The notes under the pieces were generated by a model that saw nothing but the letters and a program-made list of their open reading frames with translations, made no database searches and had not been told where the DNA came from. Shown here piece after piece: positions 8,981-16,813 of a DNA stretch of 64,000 nt (positions within the stretch are counted from its first letter, which is position 1; the number at the start of each line of letters is the position of its first letter). Made by a program: the position numbers and the translations under genes. This DNA comes from Arthrobacter sp. PAMC25284 (GTDB taxonomy: Bacteria; Actinomycetota; Actinomycetes; Actinomycetales; Micrococcaceae), in NCBI RefSeq assembly GCF_019443425.1, contig NZ_CP080382.1, positions 1,054,001-1,118,000 on the forward strand, read 5' to 3'.

Positions 8981-9028
8981 GCGGCCACGATTCAGGCTGT
9001 GCTGTGCAGCCGATGGCCGCGCCTGAAT
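8981..9028 (+). other. Possible structured leader (nested/pseudoknot pairings)
   Basis: GCGGCC (8981-8986) can pair with GGCCGC (9015-9020), and ATTCAGGC (8990-8997) with GCCTGAAT (9021-9028). The pairings interlock and their 3' strands are adjacent, the topology of an H-type pseudoknot, or of two mutually exclusive hairpins. The element lies between the divergent Rv2175c-like and LysM genes. No known riboswitch consensus was recognised, and a DNA-level function is equally possible. Confidence 0.3.
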
Positions 9029-9128
9029 GAAGCGACGCGGTAGAACAGTTCTTGTACTAACTCGAAATTCGTGAGACATTCACCTAGACCAAACTGCAAC
9101 AGCACTAACTTTTGTAACACTGGTCCCA

Positions 9129-9174
9129 ATAGTCACACACGCCCGAATTTATATAGTCACACACGCCCGAATTT
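9129..9174 (+). repeat. Two direct 22-bp repeats upstream of the LysM gene
   Basis: The 22-mer beginning ATAGTCACACACGCCC occurs identically at 9129-9150 and 9153-9174 (24-bp period). It ends 30 bases before the ATG of the LysM/transglycosylase gene. Each copy carries GTCAC; a related GTAAC lies further upstream at 9114-9118. Placement suggests a tandem operator or a promoter-proximal duplication. Confidence 0.75.
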
Positions 9175-9204
9175 GCAGCGTTGCCGCTGAGAAGAGGATC
9201 TTTC

Positions 9205-10606
9205 ATGACGTCACGTTCGCCTAAGCCCCGTACCAGGGCCAGCCTTCCGATGCTCGCGGCGACCACGGCGGCTCTTCCTGCTGTTGTTTTGTCATCCCTG
9301 GCGATGGCGCAGCCGGCGACAGCCGAATCACGCGCCCGGGCGGTCCCGGGATCGCTGGAGGCAGCGGTGCGGGCTCAGACCCAGACCGCGACGTCGTCCT
9401 CGCTGGCTACCGCCTTCGTCCCCGCCGGCTCCGTCTCCGCGTCGATTCCCGCCGCATTCCGTGCCGCACAGCAGCCGGTTCCCGCGGTTTACACCATCGC
9501 CCGCGGTGACACCATCAGCGCAGTCGCTGCCCGCTACGGCCTGGACACTTACGCCGTCCTGAAGCTGAACAGGCTGACGGCCAGCACCATCATCTTCCCG
9601 GGCCAGCAGATCAAGCTCTCCGACTCGGCCACGGCGCCGGCTGCCCCCGCTGCCCCGGCTCCCGCGGCTAAGCCCACCGCCACCGCCAAGGTTCACACAG
9701 TGAAACCGGGTGACACCCTGAGCGCTATCGCGGCACAGCACGGCGTTAAGCTCGCCGAGGTCTTCAGCTGGAACGGACTCGGGATGAGCTCCATCATCTA
9801 CCCCGGCCAGAAGGTCAAGGTCGGCAGCGTCGCGGACGCACCCGCAGCGCCTGCTCCGGTGCAGCCGCCGGCGGCACAGGCCCCCCGCGAAGACTCCGGC
9901 AACCCCGGCAGCACCGGGTCCGGCAGGTAAGGGCTCGTACACCATCAAATCCGGCGACACCCTCTCCGGTATCGCGGCCAGGAATGGCGTTAAGCTCTCG
10001 GACGTCCTTGCGGCCAACCGCCTGACCATGAGCACCATCATCTACCCGGGTCAGAAGCTCGTCATTCCCGGCGGCACGATCACGCCGTCCTCCAGCACTC
10101 CCACCCCGGTGGAAAAGCCGCTCGTACCCAGCTCATTCCTTGGCTACAACTACCCGGCGGCGGTTGTCAGCTCGGCCAACCTCAACAAGGCGCTGCTCAA
10201 TGCGGCGCCCGTGCCAAGCCGCGAGCAGATGAAGGCAATCGTTGCAGATACAGCCCGCCGGATGGGAGTCGACCCTTCACTGGCTTTGGCCTTTGCCTTC
10301 CAGGAATCCGGTTTCGACCAGCGCGCTGTCTCACCGGCAAACGCAATCGGCACGATGCAGGTCATCCCGTCCTCGGGTACCTGGGCCTCAGACCTCGTGG
10401 GCCGCCAGCTGAACCTGCTGGACCCGTACGACAACGTCACGGCGGGCGTTGCGATCATCCGCCAACTGGTGCGTACAAGCAAAAACCTCGACTATGCCAT
10501 TGCCGGCTATTACCAGGGCCAGTATTCGGTCAACACCATCGGCATGTACGAGGACACCAAGAGCTACGTGGCAGCGATCAACGCGCACCGGGCGACCTTC
10601 AGCTAA
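9205..10606 (+). CDS. Secreted LysM / lytic transglycosylase wall protein (frameshifted)
   Basis: Exported peptidoglycan-remodelling enzyme. Starting at ATG 9205 (GAAGAGGA upstream) there is a signal peptide (~5-40, ending near AMAQPATA), then three LysM modules separated by Ala/Pro linkers, and a C-terminal SLT-type transglycosylase domain (ESGFDQRAVSPANAIGTMQV, with catalytic Glu in QESG). The frame breaks at a six-C run (9881-9886): the first frame stops at 9930, while LysM 3 and the SLT domain continue one frame over. Deleting one C gives a continuous 466-aa protein with a smooth Pro/Ala linker. Direct repeats precede the gene and a terminator follows. A sequencing error is more likely than a true pseudogene. 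Confidence 0.85.
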
Positions 10607-10660
10607 GTTGAAGCTTCGGACGACGGCGGCGCCGCCCCGCTGACGGCGAAATTCACACTC

Positions 10661-10697
10661 CGGGCCCGGATCGCATGTCGATCCGGGCCCGATTTTC
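10661..10697 (+). terminator. Intrinsic terminator after the LysM gene
   Basis: Perfect 13-bp stem CGGGCCCGGATCG (10661-10673) / CGATCCGGGCCCG (10679-10691), loop CATGT, followed by ATTTTCTGT. It also sits just upstream of the kinase promoter. Confidence 0.88.
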
Positions 10698-10706
10698 TGT
10701 AGCGAC

Positions 10707-10719
10707 TACGATATTAGGG
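10707..10719 (+). promoter_or_regulatory. Candidate -10 and leaderless start of the PASTA kinase gene
   Basis: TACGAT at 10707-10712 is a good -10 hexamer, with 6 bases between it and the GTG at 10719. No Shine-Dalgarno sequence precedes that GTG, so a leaderless mRNA beginning at or next to the start codon is plausible. Confidence 0.45.
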
Positions 10720-12875
10720 TGCAGGAATACGCTTCGGACCCCCTCGTTGACACGCTCGTAGATGGCCGCTACCGGATTCAGTCCAAGCTGGCCCGGGGTG
10801 GTATGTCGACCGTCTATCTCGCCACGGACATGCGTTTGGAACGCGACGTGGCGCTCAAGGTGCTGCACCCCCATCTGGCCGACGATCCGCAATTCCTTGA
10901 CCGGCTCGGACGCGAAGCAAAGGCAGCGGCCAGGCTGTCCCACCCGCATGTCGTCGGGGTTCTTGATCAGGGCGAGGACGGCCGCGTTGCCTATCTCGTG
11001 ATGGAGTACATCAAGGGCCATACGCTGCGGGACGTTATCGACGAACGGGGCGCCCTCTCGACCAGGCTGGCCCTGGCCCTGATCGACCCCGTTGTCGAGG
11101 GTCTGGGGGCCGCGCACAGCGCCGGCCTCATCCACCGGGACATCAAGCCGGAGAACGTCCTCATTGCCGATGACGGCCGTATCAAACTGGGCGACTTTGG
11201 TCTGGCCCGCGCCGTCTCGACGTCCACAAGCACTGGGTCCCTGATCGGTACCGTCGCCTACCTTTGTCCGGAACTCGTGGTGGGGAACCTGGCCGATGCC
11301 CGGAGCGACATCTACTCGGTCGGGATCATGCTCTACGAAATGATCACCGGCCAGCAGCCCTTTGACGGCGAGACCCCGATCCGGGTCGCCTACCAGCATG
11401 TAAATTCCACAGTTCCCGCGCCGTCGATCCTCGTTCCCGGGCTGGCCTCCGAGGTGGACGAACTCGTGCAGTGGTGTACCTCCAAAGACCCGGACCGGCG
11501 TCCCGTGGACGGAAGCGCCCTGCTGCACGAACTGCGCCACATCCGGACTAACCTCAGCGATGCCGAGCTTGACCTCCAGCCACCGGCCGCCGTCGGCTCC
11601 CTGCCTGGCCTGGCCTCCGCCCCCGGGCAGGGCGCTGGCCGCCAAGGCCCGGTTACTGCGTCCACGTCGCAGATCAGCCGTGCCCCGCGGCCGACCAATC
11701 CGCCACAGGCCCACACGGAGATGCTCGGCGCCCTGGCTCATCCCACTGAGGTGCTTCGTTCCGGCCGGAGCAATCCGACCACTGTGATGTCCACGGCGCA
11801 GCAGCGGCCAGCGTACGGCCAGCTCTCCGCTCCGGACGGGACACCCTTCGGCGCAGCCGGGGAAGACGGTACCGAGGGCCCCCCGGCGGACCTCAGCAAG
11901 CGGGCCCAGCGAAAGGTGGACCGCGACGCGGAGAAGGCACGCCAACGCGCCGCGGCCACCCCCACGCGGAGCCTGCGCGAAGGAAACCCACGCCGCCGCG
12001 GGCTGCTGTGGATTCTCCTGCTCGTGATTGCGGCGTTGTTGGCCGCAGGCGCCGGCTGGTTCTTCGGCCTCGGTCCTGGCTCCCCCGGGACCATTCCGCC
12101 ACTGGCCAACCGGACTGTGGCAGAAGCCCAGGACATACTACGCACCGGCGGCTTCCAATCGACCACAAAGGACGTTTTTGACGACGACGTCTCACCCGGT
12201 CTTGTCGTTGGGTCCGATCCCGCGGCAGGCGAGGTCATCCGTAAATTCCAGCCCATCTCGCTCGCCGTATCCAAGGGGCCGCAGTTGTTCCCGCTTCCTG
12301 ATCTGGGAGCCAAGCCGCTTGAGGACGCCAAGACTGAACTCAACGGTGCCGAAATGGCGCTGGGACCAATTGCCGAAACCTATGACGAAGCGGTTCCAGC
12401 GGGCACCGTCATGGCTCAGGATCCGGCCAGCGGCACTGAGGTCCGGCGCGGGACACCGGTGAGCCTCACCGTCTCGAAGGGCCCGCAGCCCATCCCCGTC
12501 CCGGACGTCCGGGGCCAGGAGCAGTCCGCCGCCGTCAAGGCCCTGGAAGCCGCGGGTCTGAAGCCTGTTGTTGCCGCTGAGACCGTCCATGACCGGAAAG
12601 TCCCCCAGGGTGCCGTCATCGCGCAAGACCCCGCCACCGGCAACCTGACCCGCGGCGGGGCCGTGACCCTGACCATCTCCAAGGGCCCAAAGCTAGTGGA
12701 GGTCCCCAGTTTCGTTGGCAAGCAGGCCAAAGAGGCGGAACGGGAGCTGCGAAAGCTTGGATTCGATGTCAAAGTGGAGAACATTGCGGGCGGCTTCTTC
12801 GGCACCGTCCGCTTCCAGGACCCTGTGGATAAGGCAGTCCCGGAGGGCTCGGTTGTGACCCTCGGAGTCGTTTAG
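10719..12875 (+). CDS. Membrane Ser/Thr protein kinase with four PASTA domains (PknL locus)
   Basis: 718 aa. Cytoplasmic Hanks-type kinase domain (~18-275): glycine-rich LARGGMSTVY, ALKV with Lys47, HRDIKPEN with catalytic Asp141, and DFG at 159-161. The activation loop is Ser/Thr-rich (STSTSTGS). A basic juxtamembrane linker (~280-425), one transmembrane helix (~428-450) and four extracellular PASTA repeats (~456-520, 521-588, 589-656, 657-718) follow. PASTA domains bind muropeptides/lipid II, so the kinase likely senses wall synthesis. Its place beside the Rv2175c-like gene and the DAHP synthase gene matches pknL; the M. tuberculosis PknL lacks PASTA domains, so this version is closer to PknB in architecture. 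The GTG start lacks a Shine-Dalgarno. Confidence 0.93.
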   Translation: MQEYASDPLVDTLVDGRYRIQSKLARGGMSTVYLATDMRLERDVALKVLHPHLADDPQFLDRLGREAKAAARLSHPHVVGVLDQGEDGRVAYLVMEYIKGHTLRDVIDERGALSTRLALALIDPVVEGLGAAHSAGLIHRDIKPENVLIADDGRIKLGDFGLARAVSTSTSTGSLIGTVAYLCPELVVGNLADARSDIYSVGIMLYEMITGQQPFDGETPIRVAYQHVNSTVPAPSILVPGLASEVDELVQWCTSKDPDRRPVDGSALLHELRHIRTNLSDAELDLQPPAAVGSLPGLASAPGQGAGRQGPVTASTSQISRAPRPTNPPQAHTEMLGALAHPTEVLRSGRSNPTTVMSTAQQRPAYGQLSAPDGTPFGAAGEDGTEGPPADLSKRAQRKVDRDAEKARQRAAATPTRSLREGNPRRRGLLWILLLVIAALLAAGAGWFFGLGPGSPGTIPPLANRTVAEAQDILRTGGFQSTTKDVFDDDVSPGLVVGSDPAAGEVIRKFQPISLAVSKGPQLFPLPDLGAKPLEDAKTELNGAEMALGPIAETYDEAVPAGTVMAQDPASGTEVRRGTPVSLTVSKGPQPIPVPDVRGQEQSAAVKALEAAGLKPVVAAETVHDRKVPQGAVIAQDPATGNLTRGGAVTLTISKGPKLVEVPSFVGKQAKEAERELRKLGFDVKVENIAGGFFGTVRFQDPVDKAVPEGSVVTLGVV

Positions 12876-12898
12876 GGCGGCACTGGCCCTCCACCGCA

Positions 12899-12943
12899 AA
12901 CAGCTCCGCCCCGGCAGGTTCGGCCGGGGCGGAGCTGTTGTTT
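12899..12943. terminator. Bidirectional terminator between kinase and DAHP synthase genes
   Basis: 17-bp inverted repeat from AACAGCTCCGCCCCGGC (12899-12915) to its complement at 12923-12939, with a T-rich 3' flank (GTTTCCC). It serves the convergent kinase (+) and aroG (-) genes. Confidence 0.85.
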
Positions 12944-12962
12944 CCCGTTATTGCGGGTCTCG

Positions 12963-14351
12963 TTACTTGGCGAGGGCGCCCGCGACGAGGAACGCCATTT
13001 CGAGCGACTGCATGTGGTTCAGGCGCGGATCGCAGACCGATTCGTAGCGGTCCAGGAAAGCATCCTGATCAATGGGATCTGCGCCGCCCAGGCATTCGGC
13101 CACGTCGTCGCCGGTCATCTCGACATGCAGGCCCCCGGGCACCGTACCCAGGGCATGGTGCACCTCGAAAAAGCCGCGCACCTCATCAATGACGTCGTCG
13201 AAGTTACGGGTCTTGTAGCCGTTGGGCGACGTCACGGTGTTGCCGTGCATCGGGTCAGTGACCCACAGGACCTTCGCCCCGGAAGCAGTGACCCGCTCGA
13301 CGATAGCGGGCAGCTTCTCCCGGATATTGCCGGCGCCCATCCGGGTGATAAAGGTCAGGCGGCCGGGTTCACGGTTCGGGTCCAGCTTGTCGATCAGGCG
13401 CAGGGCGTCATCGCCGCTGGTGGACGGCCCCAGCTTGACGCCAATGGGGTTGCGGACCCGGGAGAGGAAGTCAACGTGGGCGTTGTCCAGTTCGCGGGTG
13501 CGTTCGCCGATCCACAGGAAGTGCCCGGAGGTGTCGTAGGGCAGGCCGCTGCGCGAATCGATCCGGGTCAGGGCCCGCTCGTAGTCGAGCAGCAGGGCCT
13601 CGTGGCTGGCATAGAATTCGACCCGCTTGAGCGCTTCGAAGTCGGCTCCGCAGGAGGACATAAATTTGATGGCCCGGTCAATGTCCCGGGCCAGCGACTC
13701 GTAGCGCGCATGCGCGGGGTTCTCGGTGAAGCCCTTGTTCCACTGGTGCACGAGGCGCAGGTCCGCGAATCCACCCTGTGTAAAGGCACGGATCAGGTTC
13801 AGCGTGGAGGCCGACGTGTGGTATGCCTTCAGCATCCTGCTCGCGTCATGTGCACGCGATTCGGGCGTGAAATCGTAGCCGTTGACGATGTCGCCGCGGT
13901 ACGCCGGCAAGGTGACGCCGTCGCGTGTTTCATCGTTGGATGACCGGGGCTTGGCGAACTGGCCTGCCATCCGGCCCATCTTAATGACCGGCATCGCCGC
14001 GCCGTACGTCAGCACCACGGCCATTTGCAGGATGGTCCGCACACGTGCGCTGATCTTGTCCGCCGTCGCGGCCTCAAACGTCTCAGCGCAGTCGCCGCCT
14101 TGGAGCAGAAAAGCCTTGCCTTCGGCGGCTGCTGCCAGCCGTTCACGCAGGACGTCCACTTCGCCGGCAAAGACGAGGGGCGGCAGGATGGAGAGTTCCT
14201 TAACGGACGCCTCAAAGACGGACTTGTTCGACCATGCAGGCTGCTGCGACGCCTGGAGCTCGCGCCAGCGGTCCAGTCCTGGATAGTGGGCGGCGCCGCT
14301 CTGGGCGGTACTGGTCAGCGGGGAAACTGGTTTCTCAGATAGCTCGGTCAC
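12963..14351 (-). CDS. aroG: Class II 3-deoxy-7-phosphoheptulonate (DAHP) synthase
   Basis: 462 aa first enzyme of the shikimate pathway: phosphoenolpyruvate + erythrose 4-phosphate to DAHP. It is a plant-type (class II) enzyme, recognised by WRELQASQQPAW near the N-terminus, the metal/PEP-binding LLQGGDCAETF (~82-92) and the conserved DPMHGNT segment. Class II enzymes are usually feedback-controlled through extra N-terminal elements, and in mycobacteria by chorismate mutase binding. Synteny agrees with Rv2178c next to pknL. Length is typical. Divergent genes do not overlap it; the acyltransferase gene begins upstream on the same strand. Confidence 0.96.
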   Translation of the reverse strand: MTELSEKPVSPLTSTAQSGAAHYPGLDRWRELQASQQPAWSNKSVFEASVKELSILPPLVFAGEVDVLRERLAAAAEGKAFLLQGGDCAETFEAATADKISARVRTILQMAVVLTYGAAMPVIKMGRMAGQFAKPRSSNDETRDGVTLPAYRGDIVNGYDFTPESRAHDASRMLKAYHTSASTLNLIRAFTQGGFADLRLVHQWNKGFTENPAHARYESLARDIDRAIKFMSSCGADFEALKRVEFYASHEALLLDYERALTRIDSRSGLPYDTSGHFLWIGERTRELDNAHVDFLSRVRNPIGVKLGPSTSGDDALRLIDKLDPNREPGRLTFITRMGAGNIREKLPAIVERVTASGAKVLWVTDPMHGNTVTSPNGYKTRNFDDVIDEVRGFFEVHHALGTVPGGLHVEMTGDDVAECLGGADPIDQDAFLDRYESVCDPRLNHMQSLEMAFLVAGALAK

Positions 14352-14417
14352 TCTCTAAGGATAGTTGTCCCGGCCGGGATCAGTGTCGATGCCCCGTCAT
14401 CGGCGGGCCGCCCGCCG

Positions 14418-15164
14418 TCACACGCTCCCCGGAGCCGCCGGTCCCTCATCAGGTCCAGACGCCGTCGGCCCCTGCCCCTCGGCTTTCCCGGCCAGCCGCA
14501 GCTTAACGACGGCGGCGTATTCGTCGACGTATTCCTGGCCTGAAAGCCGCATGAGTTCGTACATAATCTCGTCAGTAACCGACCGCTGGACGTCGCGGTC
14601 ATCCGCCATGCCGTAGTAGCGGCTGAAGTCCATGGGCTCGCCAAAGATCATCCCGATGCGCCGGATGTTGGGCACCCGTTTGCCAATCGGCTGGACCTTG
14701 TCCGTCCCAATCATCGCCACCGGTATCACCGGAACACGGCCCTGCAGGGCGAGCCGGGCAACGCCGACCTTGCCCCGGTAGAGCCGGGCGTCGGGGCTGC
14801 GTGTCCCCTCGGGGTAGATACCGAGGAGCGAACCGCCTGCCAGCACGTGCCCTCCGGCATCCAGCGACAACGCGGAGGCGGCCCCACCGGACCGGTCCAT
14901 GGGCAACTGGTTGGTGAGCCGGAAGAAGACCGCCGTCAGCCGGCCCTTAATACCCGTTCCGGTGAAGTATTCCGACTTTGCCAGGAACACAACGGGACGC
15001 GGCACCATCAGCGGCATAAAAATGGAATCCGAGAAGGACAAATGATTGGACGCCAGAATGGCTGCACCCTGCGCGGGTACGTTGTCCAGGCCCTTGACCC
15101 AAGGCCTAAAGAGCAACTTCAACACCGGCCCAAGAACGAAGGCCTTCATGAACCAATAAAACAC
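14418..15164 (-). CDS. 1-acyl-sn-glycerol-3-phosphate acyltransferase (PlsC family)
   Basis: 248 aa membrane-associated enzyme that transfers an acyl chain to lysophosphatidic acid in phospholipid synthesis. The acyltransferase signature NHLSFSD (Asn40, His41, Asp46) and the glycerol-phosphate-binding EGTR (119-122) are intact. An N-terminal amphipathic/hydrophobic segment (~1-20) may hold it at the membrane. GTG start at 15164 preceded by GGAGAGGG. It resembles Rv2182c, which lies in the same mycobacterial block. A second PlsC-like gene is at 29.8 kb. Confidence 0.92.
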   Translation of the reverse strand: MFYWFMKAFVLGPVLKLLFRPWVKGLDNVPAQGAAILASNHLSFSDSIFMPLMVPRPVVFLAKSEYFTGTGIKGRLTAVFFRLTNQLPMDRSGGAASALSLDAGGHVLAGGSLLGIYPEGTRSPDARLYRGKVGVARLALQGRVPVIPVAMIGTDKVQPIGKRVPNIRRIGMIFGEPMDFSRYYGMADDRDVQRSVTDEIMYELMRLSGQEYVDEYAAVVKLRLAGKAEGQGPTASGPDEGPAAPGSV

Positions 15165-15271
15165 GGTGTCCCTCTCCGGAAGGCGCTCTGCCGGCTGCTG
15201 TCAGGTCCGGCCGGGATTTCAATGACACCCTACTCTAGTGACTTTGCGCCCAGGGATGACACGATGAGCAT

Positions 15272-15340
15272 ATGACTGAAAGTATTTGGCCGGCCCGTGC
15301 CATACCAGGCGCGGACACGGCCCCCGCGGAGGCCCGATGA
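15272..15340 (+). CDS. Possible 22-codon leader peptide of the esterase gene
   Basis: ATG at 15272 opens a 22-codon frame (MTESIWPARAI...) whose TGA at 15338-15340 overlaps the esterase ATG at 15337 as ATGA. This is the arrangement used for translational coupling. A GGAGG serving the esterase start lies inside it. No strong ribosome site precedes the small frame, so it may simply be a chance frame within the leader. Confidence 0.3.
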   Translation: MTESIWPARAIPGADTAPAEAR

Positions 15341-16137
15341 GCAGCCGTCCTGACCACTCCCCCTTCAGCAGCCCTTTTACGGGCTCCGGCCCGCGGACAG
15401 GCGTCGTGGTTTCGCACGGCTTTACTGGCAGCCCGCATGGTGTCCGGGAGTGGGCCCGGTCGCTGGCCGGGGCCGGCTACGCCGTCAGGATGCCATTGCT
15501 GCCCGGCCACGGCACGAGCTGGCAGGAACTGGCACGAACACGCTGGCAGGACTGGCACGATGCCATGGACGCCGCTTACCTTGATCTCTCGGCGGAGTGT
15601 GACTACGTCGTCGTTGCGGGCCTGTCCATGGGTGGGGCGCTGGCGTTGAGAATTGCGGCCACCCGGCCCGTCGCGGGTGTAGTTATCGTCAACCCCGGGC
15701 TGGTGATCGACGATCCACGCGCACCGCTGGCAGGCGTCCTCAAGTTCGTGCTCAAAAGCACCCCGGCGATCGCCAATGACATCCTCAAAACGGGGGTCGA
15801 CGAAGGCGCCTACCCGCGGACACCGGTCGCCGCGGCCCATGAGGTGAACAAGATGTTTAAGGACACGCTGCAGCTGCTGCCCAGGATCACGGCGCCCGTC
15901 CGGGTCTACCGTTCCGCCGTCGACCATGTGGTCTCCGACTCAAGCCTGGCGGCGCTGCGCCGCGGGCTGACGCAGGCTCCACTGGAGGTGGTCCGGCTGG
16001 AAAACAGCTACCACGTCGCTACCATGGACAACGACGCCCCGGAGATCTTCCGCGGCACTGCCGAATTCACCCGCGCCGTGGTGTCGGGAAAGCAGGGCGC
16101 CGCCCACTCAAGCCCGAAGGACACGGCACATGACTAA
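15337..16137 (+). CDS. Alpha/beta hydrolase (carboxylesterase / monoacylglycerol-lipase type)
   Basis: 266 aa cytoplasmic serine hydrolase. The fold markers are HGFTGSP (oxyanion region, ~27-33), nucleophile elbow GLSMG with Ser97, Asp196 in the RSAVDHVV strand and His226 in SYHVATMD, the full catalytic triad of the Est30-like carboxylesterase group. ATG at 15337 follows GGAGG at the correct distance; an in-frame upstream ATG lacks a ribosome site. It overlaps the next gene by 8 bases. Acyl-ester turnover fits the neighbouring acyltransferase and acyl-CoA synthetase genes. The substrate is not known. Confidence 0.88.
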   Translation: MSSRPDHSPFSSPFTGSGPRTGVVVSHGFTGSPHGVREWARSLAGAGYAVRMPLLPGHGTSWQELARTRWQDWHDAMDAAYLDLSAECDYVVVAGLSMGGALALRIAATRPVAGVVIVNPGLVIDDPRAPLAGVLKFVLKSTPAIANDILKTGVDEGAYPRTPVAAAHEVNKMFKDTLQLLPRITAPVRVYRSAVDHVVSDSSLAALRRGLTQAPLEVVRLENSYHVATMDNDAPEIFRGTAEFTRAVVSGKQGAAHSSPKDTAHD

Positions 16138-16786
16138 ACCGGACCCCAACTCTCCGGACTCCGGCGCCCACCAGGACGACGCGGTCTGGCTGGATCTCGT
16201 CGCCCGGCTGGAGGGAACTGATCTGCAGGACGGAATCGACCCAACCGCCGGTCCGGTCCGGCAGGATACGAAGTCCGGGATCGAGGGTGCCGGGATTGAG
16301 GGGGCCGGGTCCGAGGGAGCCGGGTCCGAGGGGGCCGGGTCCGAGGGGGCCGGCGGTTCCGACGACGCCGTCAGCGCGCCCCGGGCCTTCCGGGACTTCG
16401 ACCCGTTGGGACTCACGGCTCCTGCGCCGGTTGAGCCGTCCGCGCGTGAGCGGTCCTCCCCCGCCGCCGGGCCGAATGACTCCGGTGGCATCGAGGGACT
16501 GGACTCGTCCATGGGCCCCCGCGATTACGTGGCCGACGATGACGACGACGGCGACTTCGTGCCGGAAGTTCCGCCAAGCCTTGCCGGCGCCGATCCGATG
16601 ATGGTGCTGGCCTGGCTCGGGGCCGTGGGCGGTCCCCTTGCGCTCGTGCTGTCCGCCATGTTCTGGCGCGCTGCCCCCGTGGTGGCGATTCTGGGAATGG
16701 TTGCCGTGTTCGCGGCCTCGGTGGTCTTCCTGATCATGAAGCTGCCCGGCGAGAAGGATGAACACGACGACGGGGCCCGCGTTTAG
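16130..16786 (+). CDS. Acidic protein with tandem repeats and C-terminal membrane hairpin
   Basis: 218 aa, not a recognised family. The N-terminal ~150 residues are acidic and low complexity and include five exact-frame 5-residue repeats (G-I/S-E-G-A) at about residues 50-75. Two transmembrane helices follow (~158-180 and ~183-204), with a short charged tail. Topology is therefore a long cytoplasmic domain plus a membrane hairpin. ATG at 16130 overlaps the esterase stop, so the pair is co-translated. Similar short two-helix proteins follow esterase genes in related actinobacteria, but no function can be assigned. Confidence 0.75.
   Translation: MTKPDPNSPDSGAHQDDAVWLDLVARLEGTDLQDGIDPTAGPVRQDTKSGIEGAGIEGAGSEGAGSEGAGSEGAGGSDDAVSAPRAFRDFDPLGLTAPAPVEPSARERSSPAAGPNDSGGIEGLDSSMGPRDYVADDDDDGDFVPEVPPSLAGADPMMVLAWLGAVGGPLALVLSAMFWRAAPVVAILGMVAVFAASVVFLIMKLPGEKDEHDDGARV
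16277..16351 (+). repeat. Five in-frame 15-bp tandem repeats
   Basis: Units GGG-ATC/ATT/TCC-GAG-GGN-GCC begin at 16277, 16292, 16307, 16322 and 16337; the last two are identical. All lie in the reading frame of the 218-aa protein, so copy-number change would alter repeat length without a frameshift. Confidence 0.9.
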
Positions 16787-16813
16787 GTCGCTCCCGCGAC
16801 CTGTCGCAGCCCC

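Noticed and set aside
8919..9204. Cyclic di-AMP (ydaO-type) riboswitch upstream of the LysM gene
   Set aside because: Location would fit, but none of the conserved sequence elements of that riboswitch could be recognised; only unassigned pairings are seen.
10653..11945. 430-codon open frame antisense to the kinase gene
   Set aside because: It overlaps the terminator and promoter of the kinase gene and the conserved kinase domain; composition is typical of an antisense shadow.
16277..16351. CRISPR-like short repeat array
   Set aside because: Units are only 15 bp, contiguous without spacers, and in frame with a protein; no cas genes nearby.
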